From: SZUA-592 sp041556555
Lineage (GTDB): Bacteria > Pseudomonadota > Gammaproteobacteria > Eutrophobiales > Eutrophobiaceae
Length of the DNA: 15,765 nucleotides
Direction: 5' to 3'
Assembly: GCA_041556555.1 (NCBI GenBank)
Contig: JBFFIE010000043.1
Span: 1 to 15,765 of the forward strand
Shown here in pieces: positions 9,288-14,968 of this stretch. The notes beneath the pieces are model-generated. The model searched no databases and was not told where the DNA came from. It saw nothing but the letters and a program-made list of their open reading frames with translations. Within the stretch, counting starts at the first letter, position 1. Each line of letters opens with the position of its first letter. The position numbers were made by a program, and so were the translations under genes.

Positions 9288-9486
9288 AGTGTATAGGAAA
9301 TTTCATGGACAAAATATATACATTTAAATTACATTATTGGGGATAAAATTGCAAGGAAGACAGCTTTTAATATAATTACTTAAAAAACATATGGATATAA
9401 TATTTTTGGGTTTGTCCAGGTTTTGTCAGTTGTCCATATTAAGTACAAGACATAATATTTACAATACGTTATTGTACAGGGTTGCC
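9288..9486. promoter_or_regulatory. AT-rich control region with repeated TTGTCCA/TTGTACA words
   Basis: This divergent region lies between the MerR gene and the structured stretch beginning at 9511. TTGTCCAT occurs at 9430-9437 (+) and 9305-9312 (-). TTGTCCAG is at 9412-9419, TTGTCA at 9423-9428, TTGTACA at 9472-9478, and TTGTACT on the minus strand at 9442-9448. A rightward promoter can be drawn with TTGTCC (9430-9435), a 17-base spacer and TAATAT (9453-9458), four of six matches in each box. A leftward one could be TTGCAA plus TAATTT, weak. Binding by the MerR protein is inference. Confidence 0.45.
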
Positions 9487-9510
9487 GGTGCGACAAAAAT
9501 AAGAAAAACC

Positions 9511-9760
9511 GATGGCTTGACCCCGCCCTCCGGGTCAATGACAACAGATTGCCCCGTTTACCGTTGTCATCAAAAGCCATCATTCGGGCACAGGCTGAGG
9601 TGAACAGACCTGGGGTGGGCGCATCGCGGTTGACACCGCCGCAACTTGAGGAGTGTGCTCATCGCACAATAACGTTGCTGTTGTTTCCACCCGGACCCGG
9701 TGGTTGCCAGTTGATGCCCGCGAAAGATGGCAGCCTGCCGGGATTCCGGGTGGTCCTTTT
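9511..9760 (+). ncRNA. Candidate structured RNA (three-way junction, small hairpins, long terminal arm)
   Basis: There is no convincing gene here, but many helices pair perfectly. P1 is GATGGCTT/AAGCCATC (9511-9518, 9574-9581). It encloses P2, GACCC/GGGTC (9519-9523, 9532-9536), and P3, ATGACAAC/GTTGTCAT (9538-9545, 9563-9570), which makes a tight three-way junction. Next come GCGGT/ACCGC (9626-9639), then GCAAC/GTTGC (9641-9645, 9674-9678) around TGTGC/GCACA (9654-9668). Last is a long arm 9687-9753 with helices of 8, 5 and 8 pairs, followed by TCCTTTT. A T-G wobble in the arm favours the plus strand. It could be an independent RNA or a long leader of the nitroreductase gene. It matches none of the housekeeping RNAs I know (RNase P, tmRNA, 6S, SRP). 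I worked the fold out by eye. Confidence 0.45.
9687..9760 (+). terminator. Long hairpin with short T-run, possible terminator
   Basis: CCACCCGG (9687-9694) pairs with CCGGGTGG (9746-9753), CCCGG (9696-9700) with CCGGG (9738-9742), and GGTTGCCA (9702-9709) with TGGCAGCC (9728-9735, one T-G pair). The loop is 18 bases. TCCTTTT follows at 9754-9760. The T-run is short and starts three bases after the stem, so terminator function is uncertain. Confidence 0.4.
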
Positions 9761-9850
9761 ATCATTGCCGGCCCACATCTCAGCAATGCTACAATCAATA
9801 CCCACATAAAATATTAATATTCAGCATCAGATCTGAGCCGCAGTAACGGT

Positions 9851-10420
9851 ATGACGAAAAAAGTAATAGCTCACAGTATTGCCGAAATCATCACTGGCCG
9901 CCGCACCATACATGATTTCAGGACTGATGCCGTACCGGACGAGAGCGTAATCATCAAGGCCATCGATGCGGCACGCTGGGCACCCAATCATCATCTTACC
10001 GAGCCATGGCAGTTTTATATGCCCGGACAGGAAACCATTAAAAAAATTATTGAGCTCAATTTTGAGGTTGTCGCTGCCAAAATCGGAAGTAAAGACGCAG
10101 CAAAGAAGAAACAACGCTGGTCACGCATGCCTGGATGGCTGGTCGTCAGTTGTGACCGTTCCGCAGACAAGTTGAAAATGAAAGAGGATTATGCCGCCTG
10201 CTGCTGCCTCATGCAGAATTTTATGCTCTACCTCTGGGAGCAGGACATTGGTGTGAAATGGTCTACCGGCGATGTAATCAGGGATGAACGATTCTATGAT
10301 TTGTTGTGGATCGACCCCGACGCCGAGGAAGTTATCGGTATTTTCTGGTATGGATACCCGCAAGAGGTCCCTGTGACGGTCCGAAAACCGGTTGAGCAAT
10401 GCCTGATTAAATTGCCCTGA
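9851..10420 (+). CDS. Nitroreductase family protein (FMN-dependent)
   Basis: This 189-residue protein has the usual size for a short YdjA-like nitroreductase. The FMN-binding N-terminal GRRTIHDF (16-23) and AARWAPNHHLTEPWQFYM (40-57), with the phosphate- and ring-contacting residues, are characteristic. The C-terminal part IGIFWYGYPQEVP fits the family's closing segment. These homodimeric flavoenzymes reduce nitro groups, quinones or other electrophiles with NAD(P)H; the natural substrate is unknown. The ribosome binding site before ATG 9851 is weak. It is followed after 42 bases by cbpA. The hairpin-rich region upstream could be its leader, which would make it a candidate for RNA-level control. 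Confidence 0.87.
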   Translation: MTKKVIAHSIAEIITGRRTIHDFRTDAVPDESVIIKAIDAARWAPNHHLTEPWQFYMPGQETIKKIIELNFEVVAAKIGSKDAAKKKQRWSRMPGWLVVSCDRSADKLKMKEDYAACCCLMQNFMLYLWEQDIGVKWSTGDVIRDERFYDLLWIDPDAEEVIGIFWYGYPQEVPVTVRKPVEQCLIKLP

Positions 10421-10426
10421 GAATTA

Positions 10427-10450
10427 CTATGTGTAATTTCTATCACATAG
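10427..10450. repeat. Inverted repeat directly upstream of the cbpA ribosome binding site
   Basis: CTATGTG (10427-10433) and CACATAG (10444-10450) are perfect complements with a 10-base loop. The repeat ends right where the AGAGGAGGA ribosome binding region begins. It could be an operator or an RNA hairpin flanking the site. The TGTG/CACA arms are 8 rather than 6 bases apart, so it is not a CRP-type site. Confidence 0.5.
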
Positions 10451-10462
10451 AGAGGAGGACGC

Positions 10463-11416
10463 TTGGAATATAAAGATTACTACAAGATCATGGGCGTTGA
10501 ACGTGACGCCACACAGGATGACATCAAGCGCGCCTATCGAAAGCTTTCCAGAAAATATCACCCGGATGTCAGTAAGGAGAGCGATGCTGAGGAGAAGTTT
10601 AAAGAGGTCGGGGAAGCATATGAAGTGCTCAAGGATCCTGAGAAACGTGCGGCCTATGATCAACTTGGATCACAATGGAAAGCAGGACAGGATTTCCGGC
10701 CACCTCCTGGCTGGGATGCCGGGTTTGAATTCAGTGATGGTGGTTTTACGGGCGGTGGTCCGGGTTTTCACAGCGATTTCTTTGAAGAACTCTTTGGTCG
10801 TCATTATGCCGGTGCCCGGCCCGAGGGATTTCGTCGTGGTTTTCGTATGCGTGGCGAGGATCATCATGCCAAGATCCTCGTTGATATCGAAGACAGTTTC
10901 TCGGGGGCCAAACGTTCAATCTCACTCAGGGTACCCAGCCTCACCGAAGATGGACATGTGGTTACACGGGAACGCACGTTAAATGTCAGCATTCCCAAAG
11001 GAATACGTCCGGGACAACAGATTCGTCTGGCGGGACAAGGTGGTCAAGGACTCGGTGGTGGAGAGGCCGGTAACCTTTATCTTGAGGTTCAGTTTCGCGA
11101 TCATCCCTTTTACCGCGTTGATGGCGCAGACCTCTATGTTGATCTGCCGGTTGCGCCCTGGGAGGCTGCTCTGGGTACAAGTGTGAAGGTTCCCACGCCC
11201 GGTGGGAAAGTAGATTTGAAGATCCCTCCCAATTCAAATCAGGGACGCAAGCTGCGTCTCAAGGGTCGTGGACTTCCCGGTAAAACTCCGGGCGATCTGT
11301 ACGTTGTACTGAAAGTTACCTTACCACCTGCTGATAGTGAAGACGCAAAACGTCTCTATGAAGAGATGAGGGACAAATTGGGCTTTAATCCACGTGCAAA
11401 TGTCGGAGTATCTTAA
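10463..11416 (+). CDS. cbpA: Curved-DNA-binding protein CbpA, DnaJ-class co-chaperone
   Basis: This 317-residue protein has a J domain (1-70) with HPD at 33-35, which stimulates DnaK ATPase activity. A Gly/Phe-rich linker (about 75-135) follows, then two C-terminal beta-barrel substrate-binding domains (HHAKILVDIEDSFSGAKRSI; VSIPKGIRPGQQIRLAGQG; GDLYVVLKV). The zinc-finger domain of DnaJ is absent, so this is a type II J protein, matching CbpA. The start is TTG 10463, four bases after GGAGGA. The next ATG (10493) would destroy the J domain. cbpM follows 4 bases after the stop, the classical cbpA-cbpM arrangement in which CbpM inhibits CbpA. Confidence 0.94.
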   Translation: MEYKDYYKIMGVERDATQDDIKRAYRKLSRKYHPDVSKESDAEEKFKEVGEAYEVLKDPEKRAAYDQLGSQWKAGQDFRPPPGWDAGFEFSDGGFTGGGPGFHSDFFEELFGRHYAGARPEGFRRGFRMRGEDHHAKILVDIEDSFSGAKRSISLRVPSLTEDGHVVTRERTLNVSIPKGIRPGQQIRLAGQGGQGLGGGEAGNLYLEVQFRDHPFYRVDGADLYVDLPVAPWEAALGTSVKVPTPGGKVDLKIPPNSNQGRKLRLKGRGLPGKTPGDLYVVLKVTLPPADSEDAKRLYEEMRDKLGFNPRANVGVS

Positions 11417-11420
11417 CGTT

Positions 11421-11744
11421 ATGGCAAGAAATCATGAAGCGGAACCTGTTGAGTTAATCGATGAGCAGACGACTTTTACACTGCTTGAGCTATGTCAATC
11501 CTGTTCTGTCGAGGCAGAAACAATAGAGGCCATGATGGACTACGGTATACTTGAGCCTGCTGGTGGCAGTGGCCGTAAACTGAGATTCCCTGCCAGCAGC
11601 CTCCGGCGTACGCGCATCACATTACACTTGCAGCGGGATCTCGGTATCAATCTGGCCGGTGCGGCACTGGCCCTCGAACTATTGGAACGTATCGACGAGC
11701 TTGATGCGAGATTGCGTATCTTTGAAGGCCCGGAAGGGGATTAA
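11421..11744 (+). CDS. cbpM: Chaperone modulator CbpM
   Basis: CbpM is a small MerR-HTH-like protein that binds the J domain of CbpA and blocks both its co-chaperone and DNA-binding activities. From ATG 11421 it has 107 residues, close to the family size. The HTH-like part is FTLLELCQSCSVEAETIEAMMDYGILEP, followed by LRFPASSLRRTRITLHLQRDLGINLAGAALALELLERIDELDARLR, a long helix characteristic of the family. I chose ATG 11421 because it lies 4 bases after the cbpA stop; in-frame GTG 11394 and ATG 11400 lie inside cbpA and would add seven to nine residues. The relic of an acyltransferase-like gene begins right after its stop. Confidence 0.88.
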   Translation: MARNHEAEPVELIDEQTTFTLLELCQSCSVEAETIEAMMDYGILEPAGGSGRKLRFPASSLRRTRITLHLQRDLGINLAGAALALELLERIDELDARLRIFEGPEGD

Positions 11745-11748
11745 TGGC

Positions 11749-11958
11749 TTGGCTGTGCTCTTTCGCCAGTACCTGAAGCTTGGTGGAAAATTTCTGAGTT
11801 TCAATGAGGATGAAAATTCAGCGAAGTGATTGATGGTCTGATGATGGTTAACCTCAGGCTAACCAACCAGCAGGATGCTGGATAAATATATGGGATCTGA
11901 AAGAGCAATAGACTTTCTGGACTATCACAAGACCAAATTGGTCGACAAGGTTTCCTGA
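11749..11958 (+). pseudogene. Relic of a hemolysin/acyltransferase-like gene (C-terminal end, two frameshifts)
   Basis: Three consecutive reading frames give one protein-like line. The first is LAVLFRQYLKLGGKFLSFNEDEN (11749-11819). The next is FSEVIDGLMMVNLRLTNQQ (11817-11873), and the last is MLDKYMGSERAIDFLDYHKT and a few more residues (11875-11958, ending in TGA). The pattern YLKLGGK...FN.D..FS..IDGLM.V.L and DKYMG.E.A..FL.YH recalls the C-terminus of the putative hemolysin / lysophospholipid-acyltransferase family (LPLAT or OlsB-like GNAT). The family name is from memory and uncertain; the frameshifted coding character is directly visible. Everything N-terminal is missing, since cbpM's stop directly precedes it. 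The remaining sequence to 12064 has an AT-rich inverted repeat and no gene. Confidence 0.6.
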
Positions 11959-11991
11959 TCCGGTCACAGAACGGCCAGAGACCGCACTCCT

Positions 11992-12015
11992 TTATTAAAT
12001 TACTGTATTTAATAA
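11992..12015. repeat. AT-rich perfect inverted repeat
   Basis: TTATTAAAT (11992-12000) and ATTTAATAA (12007-12015) pair perfectly over 9 bases with loop TACTGT. It lies between the acyltransferase relic and the end of the Rap1a/Tai-like gene. As an all-AT stem without a following T-run it is a poor terminator; an operator or a recombination remnant are alternatives. Confidence 0.5.
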
Positions 12016-12064
12016 CTTAAGTTAAACTAACTTAGCGGGTTCCCATTTTAAATGCAGAGCAGGG

Positions 12065-12403
12065 TTAGTTGCAGGGGAATACATATTTTAGATGTTCCGA
12101 CAGGATAATACTTATGGGCCAATTTTCCTCATAAAGCCAACCTCTCTCAGGGTCTTTTAACTCTTCATCAATATATGAAATATATTGTTCGTTGGTAATC
12201 GCAAGCTTCCCAGGTTGGCAATATATTTGCTCTTGTCCTCTAGTCCTTAATTCAGCATTTGCTGCCATTAGGCCATGACCAAGACCAGCTACATACATTA
12301 AAGTCTCTGGCGTATTTTTAGTCTTTAAATACGTTCCTACGGTTATGGCAGCATAAGTATTAGTTGAAACAAACAACAAACATACAAGGATTAATTTTTT
12401 CAT
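12065..12403 (-). CDS. Rap1a/Tai family immunity-like protein
   Basis: This 112-residue protein has a clear signal peptide (MKKLILVCLLFVSTNTYA|A, cleavage near 18/19). The mature part shows the Rap1a/Tai pattern: Y(V)AGLGHGLMAANAELRTRGQ, then YCQPGKLAITNEQYISYIDEEL, and a closing LKYVFPC. The two cysteines, in YCQP and FPC, are those expected to form a disulfide. Founding members neutralise type VI secretion amidase effectors (Ssp1, Tae4) in the periplasm, but most genomic homologues, like this one, have no effector gene nearby. No T6SS gene is seen in the window. The codon and base use is AT-richer than the neighbouring core genes, which suggests acquisition. Ribosome binding is weak (GGATATTTC). 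Confidence 0.75.
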   Translation of the reverse strand: MKKLILVCLLFVSTNTYAAITVGTYLKTKNTPETLMYVAGLGHGLMAANAELRTRGQEQIYCQPGKLAITNEQYISYIDEELKDPERGWLYEENWPISIILSEHLKYVFPCN

Positions 12404-12467
12404 TTTATGAAATATCCAGTATTAGTCGCAAGTAAGAAACTATAAGGGTTAAATAATACACCTCGCA

Positions 12468-12664
12468 CTTGATATCTGCGATCTCCTTGAAATCTATTTC
12501 CAGGGAATTACGATCGAGTATCGCCGGGTCGGCGTACTTGCCCACTTCCACGCTGCCGATTTTGTTGTCCATGCGCAGCTCTGCCAGGCTGCTTCGATAT
12601 TGTGACTGTGGATCGCCTGTTTGAGGCTCATGGGCTCGACATTCAGCGGAAAAGGATTGGAGTT
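12468..12664 (-). pseudogene. Relic of an amidohydrolase gene (C-terminal end, one frameshift)
   Basis: On the minus strand NSNPFPLNVEPMSLKQAIHS plus HNIEAAWQ is read at 12664-12581. After a two-base step the next frame continues LRMDNKIGSVEVGKYADPAI, LDRNSLEIDFKEIADIK (12578-12468). Joined, it reads AAWQ-LRMDNKIGSVEVGKYAD, which is the typical C-terminal segment of YtcJ-like amidohydrolases (…EDKIGSIEVGKxADLVVLD…). A longer open frame (12405-12719) covers the second half but mixes frames and is not a gene. About 65 residues remain of a normal 500 or more. The gene is broken; the Rap1a-like gene lies just downstream. The flanks (12404-12467 and 12665-12857) show AT-rich repeats of CTTTAA/CTTAAG type and nothing else. 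Confidence 0.75.
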
Positions 12665-12857
12665 CGGGTCTTCCGGCTGCTTTCGGCCACAACCTGTAAT
12701 TGAGGTAAGCTACGCCCATTGAACCATTTCATTGACAGGACGATGTATTGAGAGGAGACTGGTTGCTTAAGTCCCAATTCCTCGACTTAAACTTAAGGTG
12801 GTCTAAAATTAGTTAGCTCTTTAAGGTTTCTTTAAACTTTAAGTATGGAGCACTATC

Positions 12858-13253
12858 ATGAACAATCCCCAAAGCACTTTGGGTAAAACCAAATTAACTT
12901 ACTCTATTTCATCCCCGGCAAATTTGAGCCAAGAAGGAAAACAAATTTTTCTCTCCCACGCTGACTGGATGAAATCAACACACAACCATACAGGACCAAA
13001 AGCTCTTCTTAATTACGATGTGTCAGAAATGGATGAACTTACAAACCCTGCTGATTTAAAATCGAAGCCTACTGGAAGAACGTGTTTTGTATTATCCGAG
13101 ACTTATGAGTCTGAAGCTGGCGTAGAAGATCACTTTGCTCGGGCACCTGAATGGAAAGATTGGTCTAGATTTAATAAATGGTTAGATCAATGTAAAGTGA
13201 CTGTAACTCCTTCCGGTAAGATATTTAATTCACTTACTTGGAGTGGTGTTTAA
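12858..13253 (+). CDS. Conserved-looking hypothetical protein, 131 residues
   Basis: I do not recognise a named family. The gene has a good ribosome binding site (GGAG, 8 bases before ATG). The protein is soluble, without signal or membrane segments, rich in Trp, His and acidic residues. The segment TGRTCFVLSETYESEAGVEDHF, then EWKDWSRFNKWLDQCKVTVT, resembles a dimeric alpha/beta-barrel (ferredoxin-like) unit as in antibiotic-biosynthesis monooxygenase or Dabb proteins. This is a fold guess only. Two Cys (in RTCFV and DQCKV) and the opening SHADWMKSTH are distinctive. It stands alone, with an AT-rich upstream region and a strong terminator about 140 bases downstream. Confidence 0.65.
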   Translation: MNNPQSTLGKTKLTYSISSPANLSQEGKQIFLSHADWMKSTHNHTGPKALLNYDVSEMDELTNPADLKSKPTGRTCFVLSETYESEAGVEDHFARAPEWKDWSRFNKWLDQCKVTVTPSGKIFNSLTWSGV

Positions 13254-13707
13254 TGTATGTACAAATAGATATTAATTCGCAGTAAGGCAACCCCCGGCTC
13301 TGCCGCCCTTGCCAACCAATGTAGCCGCCAGTATCAAGTTTGATGGCGCCTTCAGAATGTCTTAAATCTAATCATAATCATCACCAAATCCCTAGCCCAC
13401 TACCCAGTGGGCTTTTCTTTGTCCACCACCCGGAGCCTCATCTATGGTCATTCATCCGTCAACAGGCTGCAAAGTCATTCGAAATCTAGGTGCCGCAATT
13501 TTTCAGCCTTGCCTTTATATACGTATGCGGTCAGAGTGAAAATCCATTGTCAGCTCTTGGTCGAGACTCGTCATTGTTAGAATACATAACGGGGAAGCTA
13601 AGCGGCGGGGCAAAGCCGACGTCTGCTTTGGCGACGTATTAGGCACAGTAAACTCTGAATGGACGTGCTGGATCGAAAGGACTTTTCAGCATTCATACAA
13701 AGGTCCA
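13254..13707. other. Accessory intergenic region with hairpins
   Basis: 454 bases without a gene. It holds two imperfect hairpins (GGCAA…TTGCC near 13288-13315; CGCC…ATCAA-GT-TTGAT-GGCG near 13327-13350), the terminator at 13394-13420, and an attC-like imperfect inverted repeat near 13576-13653. Near 13679-13706 is a weak hairpin (GGAC…GTCC) followed by a short T-run on the minus strand, which may end the DUF2141 transcript. Confidence 0.5.
13394..13420 (+). terminator. Rho-independent terminator
   Basis: AGCCCACT (13394-13401), loop ACCC, AGTGGGCT (13406-13413), then TTTCTTT. The 8-pair stem is perfect. It lies about 140 bases after the hypothetical gene at 12858-13253, in its orientation. 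Confidence 0.88.
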
Positions 13708-14226
13708 TTAGTAATGCAAGCTGATCGTCAGATCTAGGTTCCGCCCATTGTACGGAAAGCTGGCGGCATCGAACGAAGGGGCACCCATCAAGGCTTTTGC
13801 GTCTTTTGAAAAACCGTAGCCTTCCGTGGGGACCCCCAGCCAGTTGGTGCCAAGCTTGCCGTCCATATTTTCATCATGAATGACGGCAAGCGTATACGTT
13901 CCCGGCGGAATGTCTTCAAAGTCGCAACGCGCCTGTGTATCCCGAATTTTTATCATCATAATATTCGTTGCAAAGTTCAGGTATTCATTAGGGAAACCCT
14001 CCGGCGATTCGAACAGTGCGCACGCTACGGTTCCGGTGCTGTTTCTTATGTTCAGAATCTTCACGTGAATTCCAGGGCATGGTGGTTGGGCAAAGGCAAG
14101 GACGGGAAGATTCGCAAACATCAGCACTGCAAACCATGCTGCGCATCGAACTCCCATTGGGACCCGTATCCGCGGACCCCTGACCGTGAAGACCGCTGCT
14201 GACTTCCAAATGGTTGACTCATTCAT
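13708..14226 (-). CDS. DUF2141 domain-containing exported protein
   Basis: From ATG 14226 this is a 172-residue protein. AGGAAG sits a few bases upstream of that start; ATG 14253 would add nine residues and ATG 14157 would leave the signal peptide at the very N-terminus. A hydrophobic stretch with AFA|Q marks export (CAAWFAVLMFANLPVLAFAQ). The mature part shows the DUF2141 pattern: TGTVACALFESPEGFPNE, FEDIPPGTYTLAVIHDENMDGKLGTN, then GVPTEGYGFSKDAKALMGAPSFDAA and NLDLTISLHY. The domain is a small beta-sandwich of unknown function found in exported bacterial proteins. It sits alone at the edge of the accessory region, next to a tRNA fragment. Confidence 0.85.
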   Translation of the reverse strand: MNESTIWKSAAVFTVRGPRIRVPMGVRCAAWFAVLMFANLPVLAFAQPPCPGIHVKILNIRNSTGTVACALFESPEGFPNEYLNFATNIMMIKIRDTQARCDFEDIPPGTYTLAVIHDENMDGKLGTNWLGVPTEGYGFSKDAKALMGAPSFDAASFPYNGRNLDLTISLHY

Positions 14227-14349
14227 GATCTTCCTCATAGCTCCGATCTGCATAGCCTACAATATATTTAAATTAATGGCAGGTGGAACCCACATAGGAA
14301 CCCATGAAGATTGTAGAGAGAACGATAATTTATTAACTAACTGATTTAA

Positions 14350-14420
14350 TGGTGGCCAGGGACAGAATCGAACTGCCGACACAGGGATTTTCAATCTCCT
14401 AAGCTACCTCTAACTGCCAG
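14350..14420 (-). tRNA. tRNA-Phe(GAA) 3' fragment, 5' part degenerate
   Basis: Reading the minus strand, the anticodon arm around TTGAAAA (GAA), the variable loop, a complete T arm (GGCAGTTCGATTCTGTC) and CCTGGCCACCA are intact. They equal a bacterial tRNA-Phe from the anticodon to the CCA end. The 5' acceptor strand needed to pair with CCTGGCC is missing and the D arm is shortened and altered (GGCAGTTAGAGGTAGCTTAG). It cannot fold as a cloverleaf, so I regard it as non-functional. Such 3' pieces are typical attachment-site remnants of elements that integrate at tRNA genes. Confidence 0.8.
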
Positions 14421-14439
14421 ATATTTAACACCCAATACA

Positions 14440-14465
14440 ATAAAACCAGCTACTTTCAAGTAACT
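14440..14465 (-). terminator. Terminator downstream of tRNA-Gln
   Basis: On the minus strand AGTTACT, loop TGAA, AGTAGCT, then GGTTTTATT. The 7-pair stem has one G-U pair. It lies 12 bases beyond the CCA end of tRNA-Gln and would end the rplM-rpsI-tRNA transcript. Confidence 0.6.
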
Positions 14466-14477
14466 GATTCATTTTAT

Positions 14478-14551
14478 TGGCTGGGGGAAGAGGATTCGAA
14501 CCTCTACTGACGGAGTCAGAGTCCGTAGTCCTACCATTAGACGATCCCCCA
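14478..14551 (-). tRNA. tRNA-Gln(CTG)
   Basis: A full 74-base tRNA with encoded CCA. The acceptor stem TGGGGGA/TCCCCCA is complete, with the U1-A72 pair typical of bacterial tRNA-Gln. The anticodon loop is CTCTGAC (anticodon CTG), the T arm is AGAGGTTCGAATCCTCT, and the D arm contains TAATGGTAGGAC. It lies 22 bases after the rpsI stop on the same strand and is probably co-transcribed with the ribosomal-protein operon. Confidence 0.94.
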
Positions 14552-14573
14552 GTAGGGGAAAAATCTTTCTGGA

Positions 14574-14966
14574 TTAGCGCTTGGAATATTGCGGGCGCTT
14601 GCGTGACTTGTGCAGGCCGACCTTCTTGCGCTCGACTTCGCGGTCATCACGGGTAACGAATCCGGCCTGGCGCAGGGGCTTGCGCAGGTTGTCGTCATAT
14701 TCGATCAGTGCCCGGGTAATGCCGTGGCGAATGGCACCGGCCTGTCCCGAGATACCACCACCGGTTACAGAAACGTTGATATCAAACTGGTCAGCCATTT
14801 CTACCTTTTCGAGTGGCTGGCGAACCACCATGCGCCCGGTTTCACGACCGAAGTAATTGTCCAGGGCCCGGTTATTGATGGTGATGTTACCACTGCCTTT
14901 CTTCAAATAGACGCGGGCGGTGGAGCTTTTGCGACGGCCGGTACTGTAATAGATCTGTTCTGGCAT
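14574..14966 (-). CDS. rpsI: 30S ribosomal protein S9
   Basis: This is a complete 130-residue S9. It starts YYSTGRRKSSTARVYLKKGSG, has GGGISGQAGAIRHGITRALIEYD in the middle, and ends in the basic tail KSRKRPQYSKR, whose last residues reach the anticodon loop of the P-site tRNA. It follows rplM after 2 bases, the standard rplM-rpsI order, and precedes tRNA-Gln by 22 bases. Expression should follow the rplM promoter. Nothing odd is seen. Confidence 0.98.
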   Translation of the reverse strand: MPEQIYYSTGRRKSSTARVYLKKGSGNITINNRALDNYFGRETGRMVVRQPLEKVEMADQFDINVSVTGGGISGQAGAIRHGITRALIEYDDNLRKPLRQAGFVTRDDREVERKKVGLHKSRKRPQYSKR

Positions 14967-14968
14967 AC

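Noticed and set aside
9549..9809. Open frames on both strands (75-86 codons) in the hairpin-rich region
   Set aside because: No protein-like composition, no ribosome binding site, and they cross the predicted helices; likely random in GC-rich sequence.
10430..10447. CRP-like site TGTGT…TCACA before cbpA
   Set aside because: The half-sites are 8 rather than 6 bases apart.
12405..12719. Intact 104-residue gene on the minus strand
   Set aside because: Only its middle third matches an amidohydrolase; the preceding homologous part is in another frame, so it is a relic.
12014..12820. Similar AT-rich words (TTAAACTTAAG-like) at about 12014-12035 and 12783-12815 as ends of a mobile element
   Set aside because: The similarity is short and gapped, and there is no transposase or target duplication.
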